Below are positions 51,249 through 61,147 of a stretch of DNA of 64,000 bases, piece after piece (the stretch's first letter is position 1; each line of letters starts with the position of its first letter). Made by a program: the position numbers and the translations under genes. Source of the DNA: Paenibacillus catalpae (GTDB taxonomy: Bacteria; Bacillota; Bacilli; Paenibacillales; Paenibacillaceae); contig NZ_FOMT01000001.1 of NCBI RefSeq assembly GCF_900112695.1, positions 1,240,001 to 1,304,000 on the forward strand, written 5' to 3'. The notes below the pieces were generated by a model. The model was given only the letters and a program-made list of their open reading frames with translations, did not search any database and was not told the origin of the DNA.

Positions 51249-52892
51249 TCAGTTTAAGTTCTCTATACCGCTGATCGGAAGCCTGATTTCAATGCGAGTG
51301 CCTACGCCTACCTTGCTTTGATAGACGATTTGGCCATGATACTGCTTAATGATTTTATGACTGATCATGAGACCAAGTCCCGTCCCCTTTTCTTTCAAAC
51401 TATAGAAAGGCTGTCCCAAACGGTGAAGGTGCTCCTCCGGAATACCGCAGCCTTGATCTTGTATGGAAATAAGGCATTCCCCGCTTGCCTCCAATTGCAG
51501 GCTGATTTGAATTTCTCCGCCGCCTGGCATAGATTCAATCGCATTCTTTAAGATATTGAGAAAGACCTGCTTTATTTGATTTTTCACGCATGCAACCGGG
51601 AAATACTCCCCATGATAGTCGCGTTTGAACTCGATATTGTTTAATAAACTTTGCGGCGTCAAAAACTCGAGCGTCTGTTCGATAACGTCTTTGACGTTCG
51701 TGAGGGTATATGCTGTGGCCTGCGGCTTGGCCATCGAGAGAAGCTCGCTCGTAATGATTTCAATGCGTTCCAATTCGTCCTGGAGCAAATCGCCGTACTT
51801 TATTCTAGGGTTCTCCAGCTTATATAATTGGAGAAACCCTTTGATGGTAGTCAGCGGATTACGGATTTCATGAGCTACGCCCGCCGCCAATTCCCCGACA
51901 ATGGACAGTTTCTCGGATTGTAAAAGAAACTCCTCCGCTTTTTTACGCTCGGAGATGTCACGGCTGATGATAACGATATGCTCGATCCGCCCCCCTTTCC
52001 CTTCGACCGGTTTGCATAGGGAATCAAACGGGATCAAACGACCGTCTTGATGGCGGAACCGAATTTCCATCGAACGCGATGTCTTCTGCTCCAAAATCTT
52101 TCTCACGGTTTGGTTAAACACCGTCATGTCATCAGGGCTTATGATCCGGTCCAGCTCTTTGCGATCCTTTACCATATCGGGATATCCTAACACGAATGCA
52201 TGAGACGGAGAAAAATACCGTACCGAGTGATCCGGATCCATTACCACGATAAGGTCGGACGTATTTTCGGCGATAAGCCGATATTGATACTCGCTTGTGG
52301 AGAGGGACAATTCCATTTCGTTGCGTTCGGCAATGGTCCGGCGCAGACGTTCATGGGACTCGATCAGCAGCCCGCCTAACAGGACTCCTAATAGGACGAA
52401 CAATAAATATTGCAGATGGAAGAGCGGCTCGTTCACCAGGATGCGAAATGTAAATACGATACACATGTAAAGAACAATATAAGCACCCGACAACGCCAGG
52501 CTTCTCTTAAAGAGAGGCAGCTGCCGGCGGGAGAAATACACGTGCAAAAGGGAAAAGATCACCATAATGAAGGCCCAGCCGCCTATGGCGGGGAACCAGT
52601 TTCCGCTTGTAAGCAACCGGATGGACAAGGCAAAAAGGCCGGTGATTAAGCCCGGAACGGGGCCAAGATAAGCAAACATCAAAATGACGGGAGCATAACG
52701 GATATCGTACACATAGCCTTGCTGCTTCACGGCTAATAAAACGAGGATGAACGAAACGACGCCCGCATATAAACCACTCCAAATCAGCGGATGCTTAAGC
52801 GGCCTCAGATTGATAAACGAACGGATCACTAAAGGTGCACTAACCAAGAGTGAAAAAATCGAGAGATTCACGATGTAATCAAAGAGAAACAA
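51249..52892 (-). CDS. KinB-like PAS sensor histidine kinase
   Basis: 547 residues. A 5TM-type membrane domain (residues ~1-185) with six helices and the motif DIRYAPVILMFAYLGPVPGLITGLFALSIRLL typical of 5TMR-LYT. A PAS domain follows (~200-310), then H-box AAGVAHEIRNPLTTIKGFLQLY, N-box FLNILKNAIESMPGG, G1 IQDQGCGIPE and G2 GTGLGLMISHK. This is the layout of sporulation kinases KinB/KinD. TTG start after AGGTGAT. No response regulator is adjacent. Confidence 0.9.
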   Translation of the reverse strand: MFLFDYIVNLSIFSLLVSAPLVIRSFINLRPLKHPLIWSGLYAGVVSFILVLLAVKQQGYVYDIRYAPVILMFAYLGPVPGLITGLFALSIRLLTSGNWFPAIGGWAFIMVIFSLLHVYFSRRQLPLFKRSLALSGAYIVLYMCIVFTFRILVNEPLFHLQYLLFVLLGVLLGGLLIESHERLRRTIAERNEMELSLSTSEYQYRLIAENTSDLIVVMDPDHSVRYFSPSHAFVLGYPDMVKDRKELDRIISPDDMTVFNQTVRKILEQKTSRSMEIRFRHQDGRLIPFDSLCKPVEGKGGRIEHIVIISRDISERKKAEEFLLQSEKLSIVGELAAGVAHEIRNPLTTIKGFLQLYKLENPRIKYGDLLQDELERIEIITSELLSMAKPQATAYTLTNVKDVIEQTLEFLTPQSLLNNIEFKRDYHGEYFPVACVKNQIKQVFLNILKNAIESMPGGGEIQISLQLEASGECLISIQDQGCGIPEEHLHRLGQPFYSLKEKGTGLGLMISHKIIKQYHGQIVYQSKVGVGTRIEIRLPISGIENLN

Positions 52893-53057
52893 GAATGATC
52901 ACCTACGCCTTGTAGTCTTGCTATTACGTCTTTCCCGAAACCTGCATCGAATACTATTATTCTGGAAGCGACCTTGATATTCCTGCCCAGCCCTTCCAGT
53001 ATTTAGACGTATGACGATCGAGTTAGTTGCACATGCCAAAGGGGGATTTCTGACCAT

Positions 53058-53085
53058 TAAAAAAGGAGCTGCTGATAGCAACTCC
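53058..53085 (-). terminator. Terminator after small ORF
   Basis: GGAG-TGCTATCAGCA-CTCC type stem with one mismatch, followed by six T on the minus strand. Confidence 0.7.
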
Positions 53086-53096
53086 CATTCTTAAGC

Positions 53097-53360
53097 TCAC
53101 GATATAACGCTCTGATCTGTGACTTCGGATCCGGACGATTGAGAAACCCACAACAGCGACGTGCGGATACTTGTCTGGAGAATCTTCTTCCTCCGCGTTT
53201 CGTCGGTATCCGTAAAAAAGAAAACATCGCCGGCGGCATTCAGCAAAGCAGCCTCCGCCGCCCGGGAAGCAAGCGGCTCGCGCTGTATAAGATAAGAGCA
53301 GATTTGATAGCAATAGGACTCGTATTTCCGTAAGATAGCAATCTTCACTTTCCTGTCCAT
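53097..53360 (-). CDS. Hypothetical 87-residue protein
   Basis: ATG (MDRKVKIAIL) follows GGGAGAAGG. A helical protein (residues ~10-75) with YESYCYQICSYLIQREPLASRAAEAALL and no signal. Shape resembles a short sigma-70 region-2-like or anti-sigma protein, but no assignment is possible. A terminator follows its stop. Confidence 0.55.
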   Translation of the reverse strand: MDRKVKIAILRKYESYCYQICSYLIQREPLASRAAEAALLNAAGDVFFFTDTDETRRKKILQTSIRTSLLWVSQSSGSEVTDQSVIS

Positions 53361-53496
53361 AGAGAAACCCTTCTCCCTCTCCGATTGCGTGTTTCAAAAG
53401 GCTTAGCCCTTTTACCATAGAGTAAGGAAAACTCTTTAAGAAAAGATGCGGTTAAATATTAAATATTTCTTAAAATGGATAAAAAAACGTATGCCG

Positions 53497-54570
53497 TTAG
53501 AATAATCGCTCCCGAAACGGTGTAACGAGCGACTGATAAGCAGTCTGCCGCCCCACCTCCAGCTTGCTGATAAAACCCTCCCGCCAAGCCGCTGCAGCTT
53601 GAACTTTCTCCAGCAACTTTACGGCTAATTGAGGGTCATCCGAGGCAACAATCCAATCGGCCAAGTCCAGGCCATGCATCAGATCGAAGCTTTTGAACCG
53701 GTAACCGATGCAGACAAATGGAACGTTCGCCGCAGCTGATAATAGATTGGCATGCAGCTTGAAGTTTATAGTCGCTTCGAACCCGTCCAGCAGCTGCACG
53801 TAATCCGCTGCAGAATATACCTTGGGATCAAACGTCACGCGCTCATCATGCCCAAGCTTGCGGTACAGCCTTGTCAGCGCCTCTTTGTCAGGACCCCAGA
53901 CCGAATACAAATGAAGCTTGTACCCAAGAGCAAGCAGGGAGCGGCCAGTTTCAGCGAGCTGATCCTCCACCTGTTCCTCAGTACCGCCGTAAATCCGGTT
54001 ATAAGAGGTACCCCAATTGACGCCGATCGTCCGGTGCTTTCCTCGGACTATTCCCTCTGGCTGCCGTGCAGATTCTGGGTTCAGAGCGTTCATCAGCATC
54101 GCGGAATCTCCACTGATGGCAATCTGTTTCGGCAAGGCGCCAAGCGATTCCATATAATCTATCGTCCATGGCCCTCGGACCCCGCAATAAGCACTATTCT
54201 CCAGCACAGCCTTCAGCTTCAGGCAATATGGCGCACTTTCTTTTGCTGCCTCCGGTATGAGCTGCCCGTCCGGCGACGGCGCCCATTTATGAAGCCGGTC
54301 ATGACCGCTGCCCCAGACGATTATTTTTTTCCCGAGCTCCAGCGCCTCATGAACAAGATCGACATACCCCGGTACGATTAGCGATCCGCCGCCGAGAACA
54401 ATCGTATCGTACTGGCTTACTTTCTTCCATTCCACTTGCGGAAGCGAAGGGATAACATGATACTCCTCCTCCTTCAGATGTGCATCCGCCATATCCTTGA
54501 ACATTTCCCACATCCACTCATCCCCAAGGTTGTTGAAGCCAATCCACCCTAAATACAATACCTTTCGCAT
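53497..54570 (-). CDS. Polysaccharide pyruvyl transferase family protein (CsaB-like)
   Basis: 357 residues. LGWIGFNNLGDEWMWEMF and the GGGSLIVPGYVDLVHEALELGKKIIVWGSGHDRLHKW region are typical, and the C-terminal ATINFKLHANLLSAAANVPFVCIGYRFKSFDLMHGL has the glycine and His features of the family. Adds pyruvate ketals to wall or spore polysaccharides. Last gene of the five-gene cluster. Confidence 0.87.
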   Translation of the reverse strand: MRKVLYLGWIGFNNLGDEWMWEMFKDMADAHLKEEEYHVIPSLPQVEWKKVSQYDTIVLGGGSLIVPGYVDLVHEALELGKKIIVWGSGHDRLHKWAPSPDGQLIPEAAKESAPYCLKLKAVLENSAYCGVRGPWTIDYMESLGALPKQIAISGDSAMLMNALNPESARQPEGIVRGKHRTIGVNWGTSYNRIYGGTEEQVEDQLAETGRSLLALGYKLHLYSVWGPDKEALTRLYRKLGHDERVTFDPKVYSAADYVQLLDGFEATINFKLHANLLSAAANVPFVCIGYRFKSFDLMHGLDLADWIVASDDPQLAVKLLEKVQAAAAWREGFISKLEVGRQTAYQSLVTPFRERLF

Positions 54571-54590
54571 TTGTCACAATCACTCCGTTC

Positions 54591-55724
54591 CTATCCATTC
54601 TTCATAAGCAAGGAGTTATAAAGCTGCTTCATCTGAAGCGCTTTGTCCCGGATATGAAAATTCGCCCGAGCCCATGCTTGCCCTTGCCGGCCCGTCTCCT
54701 CCAGCGTATCTGCGGAAGCGAGCGCTTCGCTGATTGCTTCCCCGATCCGCTGCTCGCTGGGTCGCTCCTTGGAGTTATGGTCGCCGAAATAATACTGCCA
54801 AGCCTCGTCAAAAAAAGGCTCATCCACTAAACCAAAATATCCGTGATTGCCAATAGCCAGCACGGGTTTTCCGCACGCCATCGCCTCCAGCGCAACTCGT
54901 CCAGTCCCGACAACAAGATCTCCCAGATTATAGTAATCGTGCATTTGCATTTGATTACCGACCAGATGGACGAATGGCGATTGGCATTCAAGGTTCACCG
55001 TCTCTACCAGCTCGGCAATGACGGCTGCCTGGTTGCCTGAACCTGCAATGATAACGTGGAGAGGAAGCGTTCCGCTTAAGCGAATGTTGCGTGCCGCCCT
55101 CACTACCATCGCGCATACCGCCGCCTTGTCCCACGCCAGACGGGACGCATAGACCACTACCTTTTCCCCTTCCGGAATGTGAAGACCGGCGCGCAGCGCG
55201 GCGGATGATTCGGAGCGATACTGCTGGAAATCAATGCCGTTGGCGATCAGATGTGACGGAATGCCCTGACCATCCAAATAAGCTTGTACCGGAAGACTAA
55301 CACTTACGAAAGTGCAGCCGGCAGCCTTCATCTGCTGAAGCTGCTCTGGCGGGTAATAAGCGCCATGCACCGTGAACACAACCGGGATCCCCAGCTTCCT
55401 TGCCGCTTTCGCTGCGTATAGCCCGGACGGCATTTGGTGAATATGCACCAAATCGATTTTCCTGCTGCGCATAATTTGCGCAAGCGTGTATTCCGCTTTC
55501 TTCTGGTGTACGGGGTCCAACAGCTGCTCCGCCGTCAGCCCCACGCGGTGAATCGGACACCCTGCACGGACATAAGCTTCGTACATCACGCCGGTTCCGC
55601 CCGCATACACAGGCATGACACCAAGCGAAGGGAAAGCTTTCACGAGGCTCAGCACATAGGTTTCCGTACCGCCGACAGACAAGCTATCCATTACCATCAG
55701 CAGCCGAATCCGATTACGTGTCAT
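54591..55724 (-). CDS. GT4-family glycosyltransferase
   Basis: 377-residue retaining GT-B enzyme. GGTETYVLSLVKAFP and VHIHQMPSGLYAAK at the N-terminal domain; ASRLAWDKAA and the E-x7-E motif ALEAMACGKPVLAIG at the C-terminal domain. Start set at the second ATG (MTRNR), seven bases after AAGGAG. Overlaps the GT2 gene end. Probably extends a surface polysaccharide. Confidence 0.92.
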   Translation of the reverse strand: MTRNRIRLLMVMDSLSVGGTETYVLSLVKAFPSLGVMPVYAGGTGVMYEAYVRAGCPIHRVGLTAEQLLDPVHQKKAEYTLAQIMRSRKIDLVHIHQMPSGLYAAKAARKLGIPVVFTVHGAYYPPEQLQQMKAAGCTFVSVSLPVQAYLDGQGIPSHLIANGIDFQQYRSESSAALRAGLHIPEGEKVVVYASRLAWDKAAVCAMVVRAARNIRLSGTLPLHVIIAGSGNQAAVIAELVETVNLECQSPFVHLVGNQMQMHDYYNLGDLVVGTGRVALEAMACGKPVLAIGNHGYFGLVDEPFFDEAWQYYFGDHNSKERPSEQRIGEAISEALASADTLEETGRQGQAWARANFHIRDKALQMKQLYNSLLMKNG

Positions 55725-56442
55725 AATCATGCTCCTTCTTCGATTTGCCGAAGTATTGGCGTGAGCGTTGCTTCGGATGCTTGCGATAGTAATACAGCAC
55801 CTCCCGCAAATTTTCCACGTTCCTTGCTCCCGAATTGATCACTTTCACAATAAATTCGTAATCCTCCGCGCCTTCAATACGTCTTGTATGTCCGCCGATC
55901 CGATCAAACACGTTTCCTCGGAACATCGCCGTTCCATGGCAAATGCAATGCCCGCCTTTTGCGTAGATCTTCCCGATCTGATCGCCGTATTTGAGCCAAT
56001 GCACCGGCATCCGGCGGTCCGGTTGTCCGTCCTCGAACACTTCGTAGTTCGTACCGAGCAGATCGATCTGCGGATTATTGTTCAGATAGCGGACCTGCTT
56101 TGCAAGCCGCTCGGGATGGGATAAATCGTCTGCATCTTGAATGGCGATAAACTCTCCCTTGGCTAAATACATCCCGGCCGTAATGGCGCCGGCATAGCCT
56201 GTATTGCGCGGCAGCCGCAGCGTATAGATACCTTTGCCTCCGCTGAAGTAAGGCTCGTTGCTGTTAAGCCAATTGATGACATATTCGTATGACCCGTCCG
56301 TGGATGCATCGTCGATGAGAATGAGCTCCCAGCTCGAATAGGTCTGATTGAGCAGGCTTGTCAAGCAATCCTTCAAATAGGGAAGCTTGTTATAGACGGT
56401 GATGACAATGCTGACAAGTCCTGGCACGCGTTGTAACGACAA
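55714..56442 (-). CDS. GT2-family glycosyltransferase
   Basis: 242-residue soluble GT-A enzyme. VSIVITVYNKLPYLKDCL, LIDDASTDGSY, the DxD in AIQDADDLSHPERL and the later GGHTRRIEGAEDYEFIVKV. TTG start after GGAGGGGAAACAA. Coupled to the following GT4. Transfers a sugar to a surface glycan or spore protein. Confidence 0.92.
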   Translation of the reverse strand: MSLQRVPGLVSIVITVYNKLPYLKDCLTSLLNQTYSSWELILIDDASTDGSYEYVINWLNSNEPYFSGGKGIYTLRLPRNTGYAGAITAGMYLAKGEFIAIQDADDLSHPERLAKQVRYLNNNPQIDLLGTNYEVFEDGQPDRRMPVHWLKYGDQIGKIYAKGGHCICHGTAMFRGNVFDRIGGHTRRIEGAEDYEFIVKVINSGARNVENLREVLYYYRKHPKQRSRQYFGKSKKEHDYDT

Positions 56443-56466
56443 TTGTTTCCCCTCCCTTCTTCTCTA

Positions 56467-56658
56467 TTACAGCAGCCGAATATAAGAAATGAAGCGCAGC
56501 TGAATAATCGCATAGCTTCCGCTCTCATAGCCGAAAACCTCAGATGTGCGGAGCGTTACCGCTGTGCCGTCTACCGACACAAGCGTACCGCTGATCGTTT
56601 CCAGGGCGCTTGCAATCTGAACCTCCTTGTTCACGAGTGATTGCAATTCTTCAATCAT
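56467..56658 (-). CDS. Small SH3/Sm-like protein
   Basis: 63 residues, beta-rich (VQIASALETISGTLVSVDGTAVTLRTSEVFGYESGSYAIIQLRF); its start overlaps the stop of the upstream gene (ATGA). Probably the same fold class as the coat-type proteins at 12.6-13.5 kb. No function known; it sits in the polysaccharide operon. Confidence 0.75.
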   Translation of the reverse strand: MIEELQSLVNKEVQIASALETISGTLVSVDGTAVTLRTSEVFGYESGSYAIIQLRFISYIRLL

Positions 56659-57053
56659 TGTTCCACCTGCTTTCCTGTTAATTGAAAGGCGACCAGCTGT
56701 TCCAGCGGCACCATGACACTCGACCCTCCATGCTCACGCATAACCAAACAATCGCCGCCCACCTTCGTAATGGTTCCTTCGACTGTACCGGCAGGAGTTA
56801 AGAGCTCGGCCGGTTTGCCTGTATAGGGCTCAAAGACTTGCTTAAGTTTTTTTAAGCTGTATGCTCCGACATCGCGTTGTCCCTCAAGCCCAATCAATGT
56901 CAATTCCTCTCGAATTGTCTGACGCAGCTCTGCTAAGAGCGTTGACGCATCAAGCGGATCCGATGCCGGCGGCTGTGCTGCGTTCTGCTGCAACAGACGA
57001 GCCAGCCCGTCAAAATACTCCTTCAGTTCCTTCTCGTTTACGATAATCTTCAT
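56655..57053 (-). CDS. Protein with helical N-terminus and SH3-like C-terminus
   Basis: ~132 residues from ATG (MKIIVNEK) after GGAGGAGCG. Residues 1-70 are amphipathic helices; the last ~55 form a small barrel (YTGKPAELLTPAGTVEGTITKVGGDCLVM). First gene of the polysaccharide operon and coupled to the next small barrel protein. Not recognised. Confidence 0.72.
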   Translation of the reverse strand: MKIIVNEKELKEYFDGLARLLQQNAAQPPASDPLDASTLLAELRQTIREELTLIGLEGQRDVGAYSLKKLKQVFEPYTGKPAELLTPAGTVEGTITKVGGDCLVMREHGGSSVMVPLEQLVAFQLTGKQVEQ

Positions 57054-57373
57054 CGCTCCTCCATCCTCCTCATCCATGTGAAGCTTCTAAATCTTCATAC
57101 TTACTAGCGTATACAGTTGATAGGTGGAACGATTGAGGCATTACACCAGCAACTCTATGAAAATTTGCACTCACTATTGCAAAACAGAAAGGACACCGTC
57201 CCTGATGGAAGGTGTCCTTCATAGATAAATATTTATGTGTGACTCACGGCAGAATCATGCGATTGATCTTCAGGGGGGAGCAAAATCGTTCCGTTTTTAA
57301 TAGCCTCATTGTCGTTTGGGTATAGTATCAAGAAACACAAAACATTTCCAGCGGCAGGTGCTTATAATTCCCG
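57054..57373. other. Divergent region between polysaccharide and germination operons
   Basis: 320 nt. Holds a hairpin (AAGGACACC / GGTGTCCTT, 57189-57219) of unclear role and AT-rich promoter-like stretches. No sigma-G or sigma-K promoter could be assigned with confidence. Confidence 0.5.
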
Positions 57374-58834
57374 ATGCTATCAAATGAACGCACCACTTCA
57401 CAAGTGTATTCTGACCGAAAGGTTAGTCCTAACCTTAAAGAAAACGAACAAACGCTCACAGCCATTTTTGAGCATTGTTCAGATGTGGTCTTCCGACGCT
57501 TGACTCTGCACGATGAAACCAAGCTTCTGCTCGTGTACGTCGACGGTATGATCGATAAGGATCTTATTCAGTCCAGCATACTTAAACCCTTGCTCTATGA
57601 AGGAGTTCCTCAAGGACTCGGGGCACTGGATACCTTGGCCCAAATGTGTGATCAGGAGCTTGTTGCGGCTCTTCAGACCAAGAGAGTATCCGCATTCGAA
57701 GAAGCCGTTGACCTTATCTTAAAAGGAAGCGTAGCGTTTCTTGCGGAGGGCGAGACCTCCCTTCTTCTGGCTGATGTCTCACGGTTTGAAACAAGGTCTA
57801 TTGAGGAGCCTTCAACCGAAGCCTCCCTGCGCGGCACCCGTGAAAGCTTTACCGAGCAGCTGCGGACGAATACGACCATGCTCAGGCGGATTATCGTGAC
57901 GCCGGATCTGAAGATGGAATCGAATCAAGTCGGCAAATTAACGAAAACTGAGGTCGTTCTCGCCTATATCGAAGGTCTTGCAACTCCCTCCTTGGTTGAT
58001 GAAGTGAGGACAAGAATTAAGGCTATCGATATCCAAGGTGTCCTGGAATCGGGCTATATTGAAGAATATATAGAAGATTCCAGCTATTCGCCGTTCCCGC
58101 AAATGACAAGTACCGAGCGGGCCGATGTCGTATCCGCGGGACTGATGGAAGGGAGAATAGCCGTCTTTGTTAACGGAACTCCTATCGTTCTTGTCGTACC
58201 CATGACGTTCTGGGACGGCCTTCAGGCTCCCGACGATTACTACGAACGTTTTTTGTATGTAACCATGAACCGGTGGATCCGTTATTTGTTCGCCTTGTTC
58301 TCTATTCTCTTTCCATCCGTTTATATCGCGCTGACGACGTATCATCCCGAAATGATGCCGCCGAAGCTCATGATGAGCATTACGGGTCTTAGGGAGCATT
58401 CCCCTTTCCCGACGGTCATTGAGGTGTTCATGATGGAATTCATGTTTGAAGGATTAAGGGAAGCCGGGATTCGCCTTCCGCAGCAAATCGGTCCGCTCGT
58501 CAGTATCGTGGGAGCATTGGTAATCGGTCAAGCCGCCGTTCAGGCAGGAATTATTTCGGCGCCAATCGTAATCGTCGTATCTGCGGCCGGCATTTCTTCG
58601 TTTGTTATTCCGCGTTACCGTTTCGGTTATCCCCTAAGAATGCTGAGGTTTCCTCTGCTGATTCTGTCCGGATTATTTGGTCTGTTTGGTGTGGCCATAG
58701 GGTTGATTATGATTCTCTCCCACCTGATTCAATTAAATCCGCTGGGCACGCCATATCTTGAGCCCCTCGCCCCGACGAGGAACAGCAAGCTGAAAAATAT
58801 TTTTCTGAGAAGACCCAGAAAGCGCATGAGCTAG
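57374..58834 (+). CDS. Spore germination protein, GerA family subunit A
   Basis: 486-residue GerA-type inner-membrane protein. The soluble N-terminal domain includes DGMIDKDLIQSSILKPLL and a C-terminal part with about five helices: FYVTMNRWIRYLFALFSILFPSVYIALTTYHPEMMPP and AGIISAPIVIVVSAAGISSFVIP. GerA proteins form the nutrient receptor with B and C subunits. The start ATG has a modest AGGTG site 13 nt away. First of an operon with C then B subunits. Confidence 0.93.
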   Translation: MLSNERTTSQVYSDRKVSPNLKENEQTLTAIFEHCSDVVFRRLTLHDETKLLLVYVDGMIDKDLIQSSILKPLLYEGVPQGLGALDTLAQMCDQELVAALQTKRVSAFEEAVDLILKGSVAFLAEGETSLLLADVSRFETRSIEEPSTEASLRGTRESFTEQLRTNTTMLRRIIVTPDLKMESNQVGKLTKTEVVLAYIEGLATPSLVDEVRTRIKAIDIQGVLESGYIEEYIEDSSYSPFPQMTSTERADVVSAGLMEGRIAVFVNGTPIVLVVPMTFWDGLQAPDDYYERFLYVTMNRWIRYLFALFSILFPSVYIALTTYHPEMMPPKLMMSITGLREHSPFPTVIEVFMMEFMFEGLREAGIRLPQQIGPLVSIVGALVIGQAAVQAGIISAPIVIVVSAAGISSFVIPRYRFGYPLRMLRFPLLILSGLFGLFGVAIGLIMILSHLIQLNPLGTPYLEPLAPTRNSKLKNIFLRRPRKRMS

Positions 58835-58856
58835 AATGTTAAGGCGGGATCGATTA

Positions 58857-60008
58857 ATGAAGAAAACAATGATCACCATTTGCTTATTAATCTTGACTGC
58901 GGCAATCAGCGGCTGCTGGAATCTGAAGGAGACTAACCAACTGGCGATTGTGATCGGCGGAGGGCTGGACGCGAGCGAGGACGGACGGCTGGAAGTCAGC
59001 TCCCAGATTGCCATTCCAGCCGGTTTGGGAGGTCCGGATACCGGTACAAATAAAAAAAGAAGCTTTGAGGTCGTCAGTGCAACCGGCAAAAATTTTATGG
59101 ATGCGGGACAGAATCTGCAGGCACAGCTCTCCCGTACCTTGTTTTACGCCCATCGCCAGACGATTCTGATCGGCCAGCGATTGGCGGAGCAAGGAATAGC
59201 GGGAAATGGAATGCTTAAATATTTGGATATGATCGTGCGCAACCCGAAATCGGAGATGAGATCCGTGATTTGGATCGTTAAAGACGGTACAGCCAAGGAT
59301 ATCCTGGCCACAGAGCCCACCTTCGATCCTTTAATCAGTACGACCCTGGTCAGCGTTCAGATGGCACTCGGGATGAAGCCCTATAACTATAGGGAATTTT
59401 TGTGTGACTCGTTATCCAAAGGCGGAGGCGAATTGTTGCCAGCCATCAGTATCCTTCCATCCACCAAGAAATTCATCTATTCAGGGGCTGCGATACTGGA
59501 TAAGGAGCATGAACTTCACTTAACCGGATTTTTGAAACCTGACGAGTCATATTATGCAAATTGGATTATTGGAAGACAAAAAACGCTTACCGTAACATCC
59601 TCTGAGAGCCAAAGCAATGGCACCATCAGCTTAAGAGTCATGTCACTCCGTAAGCACATTTCAGTGAACAAGGACTTGCACGGCATGCGCGTGCATATCC
59701 AATTAAACGGCTCCGGTAACCTTGTGGAAAACAATTCTTCGCTGGATCCTTCCAGCGCCAAGGACCTCAAGACCATTCAAAGCATGTTGAGCCGAGATGC
59801 GGAGCAGGCTGTCGTTAAGCTGATTCATAAAGCCCAGGAGCAATACAAGGTAGATTTTCTCGGGATCGGCGAAATTGTTCATCGCAAATATCCCCGTGAA
59901 TGGAAATCGTTAAAGAAGAACTGGAACGATACTTTCATTCATATTCCGATTACGGTGGAGGTACACCTTCGGTACAAGGATCCGGGACAAACGAATTCTT
60001 CGATATGA
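58857..60008 (+). CDS. Spore germination lipoprotein, GerC family
   Basis: 383 residues from ATG (MKKTMITI) after AAGGCGGG. Lipoprotein signal with lipobox ISGC near residue 20, then WNLKETNQLAIVIGGGLDAS, a hallmark of GerC. The C-terminal GIGEIVHRKYPREWKSLKKNWNDTFIHIPITVEVHLRYKDPG is typical. Order A, C, B as in gerK-type operons. Starts right after the A gene. Confidence 0.94.
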   Translation: MKKTMITICLLILTAAISGCWNLKETNQLAIVIGGGLDASEDGRLEVSSQIAIPAGLGGPDTGTNKKRSFEVVSATGKNFMDAGQNLQAQLSRTLFYAHRQTILIGQRLAEQGIAGNGMLKYLDMIVRNPKSEMRSVIWIVKDGTAKDILATEPTFDPLISTTLVSVQMALGMKPYNYREFLCDSLSKGGGELLPAISILPSTKKFIYSGAAILDKEHELHLTGFLKPDESYYANWIIGRQKTLTVTSSESQSNGTISLRVMSLRKHISVNKDLHGMRVHIQLNGSGNLVENNSSLDPSSAKDLKTIQSMLSRDAEQAVVKLIHKAQEQYKVDFLGIGEIVHRKYPREWKSLKKNWNDTFIHIPITVEVHLRYKDPGQTNSSI

Positions 60009-60041
60009 GTGACAACAGGTGCACAGGAAAGGACCGTGGAT

Positions 60042-61130
60042 ATGAAAATAACGGGGTGGCAATTATTCTGGATCGTTGGAACGGTGGAAGTAGTGATGGC
60101 TGTCTGGCTGCGCATCTCGCCTGCCGTGGAAATAGCCCAGCAAGATGCTTGGCTGTCCATGCTCTTGTCATGCGTTCTGGGCGTGGCCATCACCTATCTA
60201 GTCGTTAGAGTCGGGATGCTTCATCCCGGCCGGAGCCTGGCTCAATTCAGTCAAGAGCTGCTTGGGTCATGGCTTGGCAAATTGGTCACCATCCCCTATT
60301 TTGCGGCCTGGTTTATTTTATCGGGGGACGTGCTCCGTTCGTTTGCGGACTTCATTCATCTCGTGCTGCTGGATCGAACGCCGGTATGGTTATTGATGGC
60401 GATGATTGTTGGAGCTGCCGTCTATTTAACGGGTACAAGCGGGATTACGGGAATTGGACGCTTTTGCGAAATAGCGGGACCTGTAACCATAATTACGCTG
60501 CTGATCAGCTTCCTGCTTAATGCATGGAACACGAAGTGGAGTGATTTGTTGCCGGTAATCGGCGATGCGAGCCTGACTGAGATTGTCAAGGCCTCCTTGG
60601 CTCCGGCTTCTTTTCTGGGTGAATCGTTTATGCTGCTGGTCCTGTTGTCGTTTATATCTAGTTCCAAGCACATACTGGGGAAGTCTATGATGAGCGTCGG
60701 GTATACCGGAATTATGGTCACGATGGCAACGGTCATGGTGCTGCTGGTTTTTGGTCCGGAGGTGGCCAAGGAACTCAGATTCCCCTACTTTATGATGGTC
60801 CGGTCGATCAACATCTTAAACTTCATTCAGAACCTGGATATTCTCGTCATCTTTATTTGGATATTTGGAGTGTTCGCGAAAATCTCGCTGTATTTGTTCA
60901 TTACCAGCTATGAAATGGCGCAGTGTTTCCGGATCAAGTCATGGAGGCGTCTGATCTGGTTCAGCGCTCCTGTCATCTTTACCATTGGGATGTGGATTCC
61001 CAACGAAGAAACGATTATGGTGCTTCAGAGATTATGGGAAACCATCGTGATTCCCGTCTGCGCGATAGCCATTCCATTATGCCTGTGGATCGTAACATCG
61101 GCGAAAAGAAAGCTGGTCAAAGCAGAGTAA
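60042..61130 (+). CDS. Spore germination permease, GerB family
   Basis: 362 residues from ATG (MKITGWQLFW), eight bases after AAAGGA; a GTG 33 nt earlier overlaps the C gene. Ten helices of the APC-superfamily type, starting TGWQLFWIVGTVEV and with WFILSGDVLRSFADFIHLVLLDRTP. GerB subunits bind the germinant. Completes the receptor; germinant unknown. Confidence 0.93.
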   Translation: MKITGWQLFWIVGTVEVVMAVWLRISPAVEIAQQDAWLSMLLSCVLGVAITYLVVRVGMLHPGRSLAQFSQELLGSWLGKLVTIPYFAAWFILSGDVLRSFADFIHLVLLDRTPVWLLMAMIVGAAVYLTGTSGITGIGRFCEIAGPVTIITLLISFLLNAWNTKWSDLLPVIGDASLTEIVKASLAPASFLGESFMLLVLLSFISSSKHILGKSMMSVGYTGIMVTMATVMVLLVFGPEVAKELRFPYFMMVRSINILNFIQNLDILVIFIWIFGVFAKISLYLFITSYEMAQCFRIKSWRRLIWFSAPVIFTIGMWIPNEETIMVLQRLWETIVIPVCAIAIPLCLWIVTSAKRKLVKAE

Positions 61131-61147
61131 GCCGGGGAACCCCGGCA

